This document shows, in pieces, positions 63,453 through 64,000 of a stretch of 64,000 nucleotides of DNA (the stretch's first letter is position 1; each line of letters opens with the position of its first letter). The stretch comes from Acetobacterium sp965140355. GTDB lineage: Bacteria; Bacillota; Clostridia; Eubacteriales; Eubacteriaceae. The translations under genes and the position numbers were made by a program. The stretch covers positions 372,001 through 436,000 of the forward strand of contig OZ223193.1 in assembly GCA_965140355.1 (NCBI GenBank). The letters run 5' to 3'. The notes beneath the pieces were generated by a model. The model searched no databases and was not told where the DNA came from. It worked only from the letters and a program-made list of their open reading frames with translations.

Positions 63453-64000
63453 CTAGAATAAACCAGCAATTACACCGTTTTCATCAACATCAATTCTTTC
63501 TGCTGCCGGAACTTTAGGCAGACCAGGCATTTTCATAATTTCTCCGGTTAAGGCAATAATAAAACCAGCCCCAGCTGAAATTGTCAATTGACGAACCGTA
63601 ATTTTAAATCCGGTTGGACGACCCAGTTTCGTTGCATCATCGGTTAATGAGTATTGTGTTTTCGCCATACAAATTGGCACCTTGTCAAAACCCAGTGCGG
63701 TCAGACGGTCCATTTCTTTAGCTGCTGCAGGTGTGAAGTCTACGCCGTCAGCACCGTAAATTCGGGTGGCAATCGTTTCAATTTTTTCTTTGATTGGAAT
63801 GTCCAGATCGTAGCAGTATTCGAAGGTTCCTTCGCTTTCGTCAATGAGACGAACAACTTCTTTGGCCAGTTCTTCTCCGCCTTCTCCGCCTTTTGCCCAT
63901 ACCTGAGAAATCGCAACGTTAACGCCCAGTTTCTGGCATTCAGATTTAACCAGTTGTAATTCAGCTTCCGTATCCAGTGGGAATTCATTGATTGCAACAA
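63453..64000 (-). CDS. fhs: Formate-tetrahydrofolate ligase, C-terminal part
   Basis: The last about 182 codons of a gene that continues beyond the window. The frame reads VAINEFPLDTEAE at the edge, then SQVWAKGGEGGEELA, CYDLDIPIKEKIETIA, RIYGADGVDFTPAAAKE, CMAKTQYSLTD and MPGLPKVPAAERIDV, all diagnostic of Fhs. The enzyme activates formate with ATP and tetrahydrofolate, the first step of the methyl branch of the Wood-Ljungdahl pathway. The formate transporter gene follows on the same strand. Confidence 0.95.
   Translation of the reverse strand, partial: VAINEFPLDTEAELQLVKSECQKLGVNVAISQVWAKGGEGGEELAKEVVRLIDESEGTFEYCYDLDIPIKEKIETIATRIYGADGVDFTPAAAKEMDRLTALGFDKVPICMAKTQYSLTDDATKLGRPTGFKITVRQLTISAGAGFIIALTGEIMKMPGLPKVPAAERIDVDENGVIAGLF

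Noticed and set aside
63740..64000. A separate ORF at the right edge of the window
   Set aside because: It is a shadow frame of the formate-THF ligase, whose characteristic sequence runs uninterrupted in the correct frame to the window edge.

Overview
The window reads as a low-GC Firmicutes chromosome, most likely an acetogen close to Acetobacterium or Eubacterium. The evidence is a formate-tetrahydrofolate ligase at the right edge, three corrinoid (methyltransferase-type) proteins, a UroD-family methyltransferase, a class III fructose-bisphosphatase, a Veg protein, an ECF transporter, a T-box-controlled isoleucyl-tRNA synthetase, and a MurE whose specificity motif does not look like the diaminopimelate type. 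The genus is an inference from gene content.

Layout. 1-5.4 kb: an AraC regulator divergent from a complete ECF transporter (S, T and fused A1-A2), then a secreted ChW-repeat protein. 5.5-12.4 kb: phosphohexomutase, arginine deiminase pathway genes arcB and arcA, veg, a frameshifted HAD phosphatase, a LUD protein and prephenate dehydratase. 12.5-18.4 kb: a zinc-ribbon protein, a flagellin carrying a metallopeptidase domain, and ileS with its T-box leader. 18.5-25 kb: a membrane-anchored protein, an ECF S component, a gamma-carbonic-anhydrase-like protein, an ABC-F ATPase, exonuclease III and murE. 25.4-33.1 kb: a one-carbon and metal region with two corrinoid proteins, a GntR regulator, a DUF1638 protein, a Zn/Cd P-type ATPase with its ArsR regulator, and a UroD-type methyltransferase. 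33.2-38.8 kb: endonuclease IV, small membrane and acyltransferase genes, and moeA. 39.0-45.2 kb: a 1587-residue Hsp90-like-ATPase/helicase protein and a secreted nuclease lipoprotein.

45.4-58.8 kb is an integrated mobilizable element bounded by an 81-bp direct repeat that includes the 3' half of an intact tRNA-Val(GAC). Its right side carries mobility genes: a MOBV relaxase, a VirD4-type coupling protein, an excisionase-like HTH protein and a decayed tyrosine integrase. Its left side carries AT-rich cargo on the minus strand that looks like anti-phage or conflict modules: a Cap4/DUF4297-like nuclease with an SMC-like ATPase, a phosphoribosyltransferase-like protein overlapping a NADAR protein, a membrane-anchored nuclease-like gene broken by an in-frame amber codon, and two unknown proteins. 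The integrase looks dead, so the island is probably fixed.

58.9-64 kb returns to the chromosome with a second corrinoid/GntR operon, fbp, a formate/nitrite transporter and the 3' part of the formate-THF ligase gene. Formate transport and activation fit the acetogenic C1 pathway.

Three observations stand out. First, the corrinoid protein plus GntR regulator operon occurs twice, with no methyltransferase partner in the operon. Second, there are four copies of two families of strongly folded palindromic elements, all placed at gene ends, three of them clearly nested between copies of a terminator hairpin; the two families appear to share their arms. Third, the defence-like cargo of the tRNA-Val island contains gene pairs I cannot assign to a named system.
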